From NCBI RefSeq assembly GCF_025399195.1, contig NW_026252097.1, positions 1 to 64,000 on the forward strand: a stretch of DNA of 64,000 nucleotides. Reading direction: 5' to 3'. This document shows positions 60,388 to 64,000 of this stretch, in pieces. Source of the stretch: Umbelopsis ramanniana AG (lineage: Eukaryota; Mucoromycota; Umbelopsidomycetes; Umbelopsidales; Umbelopsidaceae). The notes under the pieces were generated by a model. It was not told the DNA's origin. It did not search any database and saw only the letters and a program-made list of their open reading frames with translations. The position numbers and the translations under genes are program-made. How positions within the stretch are numbered: position 1 is the first letter of the stretch; every line of letters starts with the position of its first letter.

Positions 60388-61377
60388 TCAAAAAATACCG
60401 CTAAAATGAGGTGTATATTCAAAGGTAAGAAACACATGCTGATTCCATTTGAAAGTTGTGAATGCGTTATCTTCTGTGGGGATGAAAAACAGCCTTTGGT
60501 GCTTAGTCGGAAGTTGATCAGTGATAGTTATCTCAGCACCTTCATTCTCAACATATAAATACTTATCATTATACGTAAGATAATGTATACCATCAACGAT
60601 GGAATATTTCACAACTACATTTTCCACCACTTCGTTACTACAACGCCGTGGAAAAAGCCGAGTATGGCTAAGGCATAGAGTATCCCTGTCCTGGTCCCAC
60701 ATTTCTAGTCGATATTCAGTTTTTTCTTCTACAAGATTTCCTTCGATGTCGAATAATTGAAAATTGGGATTTTTTTTTGGAAGTGTGAGCGTTTTCAGTT
60801 TATCCTATTCAGAATTTAGTCGGGTGAAACCATCCTCAGACTTTTCAGTCAATATATGCAGGACAAGGAATCTGACGGATGAGTGGTACTTGTATGATTC
60901 TAGAGTTTGTATATTACAACATAAATGCTGATTATCTCCAAGGTTTATAATGAAGAACTTGTCATTGCATTGTTTGGACCTGGTAATTTCGGCAAAGCCG
61001 GGGATATCCACAGCAGTGTAACTTGCGATTATGGAATCATCTTCGGCACTGGAGCCTCTTATGCATTCATTTGTGAAAAATAAATAAGGCGGATTTTTCC
61101 TACAAAAAACATTATTAATCCAATCACAATATCCCTCGATATTGGGCTTGCCGAACAGTAATTGCTTCATAACGAGATTACGACAATTGTAGTCGCACTT
61201 GATTTGGCGGTTATGGTGACGAGCAATGAAGTGTGTTTGTTCCAGCACTATAAACCTTGAGCCTAGTCTTGAGTTGATGGCCTCTTCATCATCGTATTCT
61301 ATGCACTTGCAATCATAGTCTATCATACACTTCTCGATAGAACCAATTACAAATCCTTTGGGAAAGAGAACGTCCAT
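60388..61377 (-). pseudogene. cassette large protein, copy A (interrupted)
   Basis: This is the paralogue of the intact 62201-63262 frame. It follows the same frame over its whole length (about 330 codons) but carries a premature in-frame stop after codon 190, so only an N-terminal protein of 190 residues would be made. Blocks shared with copy B include MDVLFPKGFVIGSIEKC, CDYNCRN, RSKQCNDKFF and KYSIVDGIHYLTY. Its C-terminus is also shorter. It may be a recent pseudogene or a truncated variant; its promoter is untouched. No known family is recognised. Confidence 0.7.
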
Positions 61378-61428
61378 AGTATGCTTCGGTAGTTAACATG
61401 GATGCAGAAGAAATGAAGTATCCTCCAG

Positions 61429-61572
61429 TGGTTAATTGCGATATTTATACTGTTTTTGTTAGGTCATCACAGATCTCGGAGGTTACACGATAGTGGCTTC
61501 CTTGTGTGCCCTCTCTGCTAAGGTGGCGGTAAGACCTGGTTGCCAGGTAACAAACCATAAACCCATCCACGG
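61429..61572 (-). promoter_or_regulatory. identical 144-bp promoter block, copy A
   Basis: Every base matches 63313-63456 by eye. The minus strand has TATAAATA (61442-61449), about 65-72 bp before the ATG at 61377. It also contains CCTGGTTGCCAGG, an inverted repeat. A 62-codon minus frame covers the block (61445-61633). Confidence 0.75.
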
Positions 61573-61773
61573 TCAAGCGGGGCCAAGGTGTAACCGTAGT
61601 AACTTGATCTTTTGCGTTGCTTCGGGTGAGCACAGGTAAAATTCAACTACCTTGCCTGTGGATTCCGAATTCACGTATAGCCGTTACTGATGAGGCAAAG
61701 TTATTTGCTATTTCATCCAGTGTTAATGGATTGGCTTATGTTGAGACCCAAATTTTATGAAGCAGAGAATACT

Positions 61774-62073
61774 CTAGCCCCCTTGATGGCTGTCAGCCTT
61801 TTTATTCCTAGATTTTAATGGTGTTGGATTGGATAAGCCAAGTTTATGCGGTGTATTCATCTCAATTACGATATGCTCTTGTGAAGGCGTCCTCTCCATC
61901 TTACCTTCATTGCTTCCTGATGAAGACATTGGAGTTGCTGATCTTCTTGTTTGTGACGCTGCCCATGGTGTTGGTGAAAACAGCTTATTTTTCTTTTCAG
62001 CTTTCCTCACTTTTTGCTGCAGTCTCTGCGCCATCCTGGGCTCAATTTTTTGTCGCTTTTCTTGTCCTGACAT
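61774..62073 (-). CDS. cassette small basic protein, copy A
   Basis: From the ATG at 62073 this gives 99 residues (MSGQEKRQKIEPRMAQRLQQ...); the frame is open a little upstream to about 62130 with no ATG. A basic helix (RLQQKVRKAEKKNKL) is followed by a Ser/Thr/Pro-rich part and a second basic stretch (KSRNKKADSHQGG). It might be an exon of a longer nuclear protein, the 5' part being lost at the duplication boundary. No family is recognised. Its paralogue at 63656 keeps both basic parts and the stop. Confidence 0.5.
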   Translation of the reverse strand: MSGQEKRQKIEPRMAQRLQQKVRKAEKKNKLFSPTPWAASQTRRSATPMSSSGSNEGKMERTPSQEHIVIEMNTPHKLGLSNPTPLKSRNKKADSHQGG

Positions 62074-62200
62074 CTTCTCTCGCTCCTTCTCCGGTACATC
62101 TAACACATTCTTTTCCCTAGCTTCCCGTTAAAAGCGCACAAAGCTTGCAGCCCAATAGAAGTTTTGTCGACGTTTTATTCAGTGTTTAGCTCCAAAGCAT

Positions 62201-63262
62201 CTAGACTCGTTTTAAAAAGAACTCTAGAGTACCAGCACTTCTGTTTGTAAATATTCCCTCCTCCTTAAAAGAACAAGAGCTATAGCTATTCGTAAACACT
62301 TCAAGGGTAAGAAACGTAATGGAATTCCATTTGAAAACTATGAATGCGTTGTCTTCCGTGGGGACAAAATATAATCTTTGGTGCTTATTCGGAATTTGAT
62401 CAGTGAGGCTGATCTCATCACTTCCATCCGCAACATGTAAATACTTGTTATCATACGTGAGGTAATGTATACCATCAACGATGGAGTACTTCACAACTAA
62501 GACTTCCACTTGGTTATAATAAGTCGTTGCAGAAATTTTGCCATCAAAAAAGTTCAGAGCATCCATGTCCTGGTCGTACATTTCTAGTTGATATTCTCTA
62601 TTTTCTTCTGCAGAATTTCCTTCGATGTCGAATAATTTAAAACTTGGGTTCTTTGGTATAGGTGTCAGCATTTTCACATTGTCATATTTAGAATGTAGTT
62701 GATTAAATCCTTCCTCAGATCCTCCACTTATTAAGTCCAGGACAGAATATCTGACGCATGAGTGGTATTTATATGTTTCCAGAGTCTGTATATTGCAACA
62801 TAAATGCTGATCATCTCCAAGGTTCACCATGAAGAACTTGTCATTGCACTGTTTGGATCTAGTAATTTCGGCAAAGCGGGGGATATCTACAGTGATGTAA
62901 TTTGCGATTATGGAACCATCTTCGGCACTGGAATCTCTCAAGCATTCATTTGTGAAGAGCAAATAAGGCGGACTTTTGCTACGAATAACATCGTCAATCT
63001 TCTCGACAAGGTAACTTTCGCTGACCCAAGGGTCATCTGATAGTAAGTCCTTCATAATGCGGTTACGACAATTGTAGTCGCACTTGACTTGTTTATTTGG
63101 GTAATGAGCAATGAAGTGTGTTTGTTCCAACACTATGAAACTTGAGCCTAGTCTTGAGTTGATGGCCTCTTCATCGTCGTATTCTATGAACTTGCAGTCA
63201 TAGTCCATCATACACTTCTCGATAGAACCAATTACAAATCCTTTGGGAAAGAGAACGTCCAT
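62201..63262 (-). CDS. cassette large protein, copy B (intact, unknown family)
   Basis: An intron-less frame of 353 residues. No signal peptide is visible. It starts MDVLFPKGFVIGSIEKCMMD, then has a C-D-Y-N-C motif near residue 65, a cluster QHLCCNIQTLE at about 160, and an acidic middle. The last 110 residues (VVKYSIVDGIHYLTYDNKYL and NKHQRLYFVPTEDNAFIVFK) have regular beta-strand character with repeated aromatic positions; a beta-trefoil-like fold is a guess. Copy A conserves most blocks. The TATA box lies at 63326-63333. No known family, so function is unknown. Confidence 0.75.
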   Translation of the reverse strand: MDVLFPKGFVIGSIEKCMMDYDCKFIEYDDEEAINSRLGSSFIVLEQTHFIAHYPNKQVKCDYNCRNRIMKDLLSDDPWVSESYLVEKIDDVIRSKSPPYLLFTNECLRDSSAEDGSIIANYITVDIPRFAEITRSKQCNDKFFMVNLGDDQHLCCNIQTLETYKYHSCVRYSVLDLISGGSEEGFNQLHSKYDNVKMLTPIPKNPSFKLFDIEGNSAEENREYQLEMYDQDMDALNFFDGKISATTYYNQVEVLVVKYSIVDGIHYLTYDNKYLHVADGSDEISLTDQIPNKHQRLYFVPTEDNAFIVFKWNSITFLTLEVFTNSYSSCSFKEEGIFTNRSAGTLEFFLKRV

Positions 63263-63312
63263 AGTATGCTTCAGTAGTAACGTTGATGCAGAAGAAATGA
63301 ATTATCCCCCAA

Positions 63313-63456
63313 TGGTTAATTGCGATATTTATACTGTTTTTGTTAGGTCATCACAGATCTCGGAGGTTACACGATAGTGGCTTCCTTGTGTGCCCTCTCT
63401 GCTAAGGTGGCGGTAAGACCTGGTTGCCAGGTAACAAACCATAAACCCATCCACGG
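63313..63456 (-). promoter_or_regulatory. identical 144-bp promoter block, copy B
   Basis: Identical to 61429-61572. TATAAATA on the minus strand (63326-63333) is 64-71 bp before the ATG at 63262. Just outside the block the copies differ again (GCGGGGCCAAGGTGTAACCG against GCGGGGCCAAAATGTAACCA). Confidence 0.75.
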
Positions 63457-63655
63457 CCAAGCGGGGCCAAAATGTAACCATAGCAACTTCATCTTTTGCG
63501 TTGCTTTGGGTGATCACAGTAAAAATCAACTACCTTGTGTATGGGTTCGATTCCACGTATAGCCGCTACTGATGAGGCAAAGCTATCTGCTATTTCATCC
63601 AGTGTTAATAGATTGGCTTATGTTGAAGACCCAAATTTAATGAGCAGAGAATACT

Positions 63656-64000
63656 CTAGCCCCCTTGATGGCTGTCAGCCTTTTTATTCCTAGATTTCAA
63701 CGGTATTGGATTGGATAAGCCAAGTTTATGTGGTGTATGCATCTCGATAACGACATGCTCTTGTGAAGGCGTCCTCTCCATTGTACCTTCATTGCTTCCT
63801 GGTGAAGACATTGAAGTTGCTGACCTTCTTGTTTGTGATGTTGTCCATGGTGTAGGTGACAGCAGCTTATTTTTCTTTTCAGCTTTTCTCACTTTTTGCT
63901 GCAGTCTCTGCGCCATCCTCAGCTCAACCTTTTGTCGCTTCTCTGGTCCTGACATCTTCTCTCGCCTCATCTCCGGTACATCTATCACCTTCTTTTCGCT
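63656..64000 (-). CDS. cassette small basic protein, copy B (runs off the window)
   Basis: The minus frame is open to the window edge and continues upstream of the first visible Met (RREKMSG...), so it is probably an exon or the C-terminal part of a larger protein. It ends KADSHQGG then TAG, as in copy A. The basic helix RMAQRLQQKVRKAEKKNKLL and the Ser/Pro/Thr-rich middle (SATSMSSPGSNEG) are kept with few changes. No domain is recognised. Confidence 0.5.
   Translation of the reverse strand, partial: SEKKVIDVPEMRREKMSGPEKRQKVELRMAQRLQQKVRKAEKKNKLLSPTPWTTSQTRRSATSMSSPGSNEGTMERTPSQEHVVIEMHTPHKLGLSNPIPLKSRNKKADSHQGG

Larger units (their letters stand above)
60290..64000 (-). repeat. tandem duplication, unit about 1.88 kb (two copies, second cut by the window)
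   Basis: Copy A runs from about 60290 to 62170 and copy B from about 62175 past the window edge. Matching landmarks differ by 1882-1885 bp: large-frame starts 61377 and 63262, promoter blocks 61429 and 63313, small-frame ends 61774 and 63656. Both are read on the minus strand. Each unit has a small basic frame upstream, a spacer with a promoter, and a large frame. The array may go on beyond the window. Confidence 0.9.

Noticed and set aside
63544-63554. GGTTCGATTCC, like a tRNA B box
   Set aside because: No A box or acceptor stem could be paired around it, and the equivalent site in copy A is not conserved.

Overview
The window looks like nuclear DNA of a filamentous early-diverging fungus, most likely Mucoromycota (Mucorales-like). 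This is an inference from three things: many short GT...AG introns (about 36-110 bp), clearly fungal orthologues, and several small secreted proteins without familiar relatives. No rRNA, tRNA, CRISPR array or intact mobile element was recognised.

Left end (1-9969): a gene-poor stretch with a 66-bp triple repeat, two doubtful short frames, an eight-exon kelch-type membrane protein (4144-6198) and two paralogous 160-residue secreted proteins on the minus strand. Then a metabolic block (9970-17981): two tandem amidohydrolases, a GMC oxidoreductase and an intron-less cytosolic GH13 alpha-glucosidase.

Centre (18717-42031), dense with core genes: a formin; a DUF218-type membrane protein; ATG10; an SDR membrane enzyme; COX6; the mitochondrial AAA protease AFG3; a mitochondrial carrier resembling the S-adenosylmethionine carrier; a small unknown gene; an APSES/ankyrin cell-cycle transcription factor; trehalose synthase/phosphatase TPS2; and a COQ11-like protein. 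Several have mitochondrial roles (COX6, AFG3, carrier, COQ11). Two head-to-head pairs share 151- and 159-bp promoters, and ATG10 and the SDR end only 13 bp apart.

Right part (42032-64000): a 2.2-kb gene-free gap; three tandem secreted peptides sharing a ten-cysteine framework; GAL10-type epimerase; REI1; TGS1; a secreted cysteine-cluster plus He_PIG-like protein; a pepsin-like protease; and the U3 processome protein UTP12. REI1, TGS1 and UTP12 all act in ribosome or small-RNP maturation. The window ends in a tandem array of an unknown cassette of about 1.88 kb (a small basic frame plus a protein of about 353 residues). A 144-bp block carrying the TATA box is identical between its two copies although the coding parts have diverged. 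The ten-cysteine trio and this cassette array are the best candidates for something undescribed.
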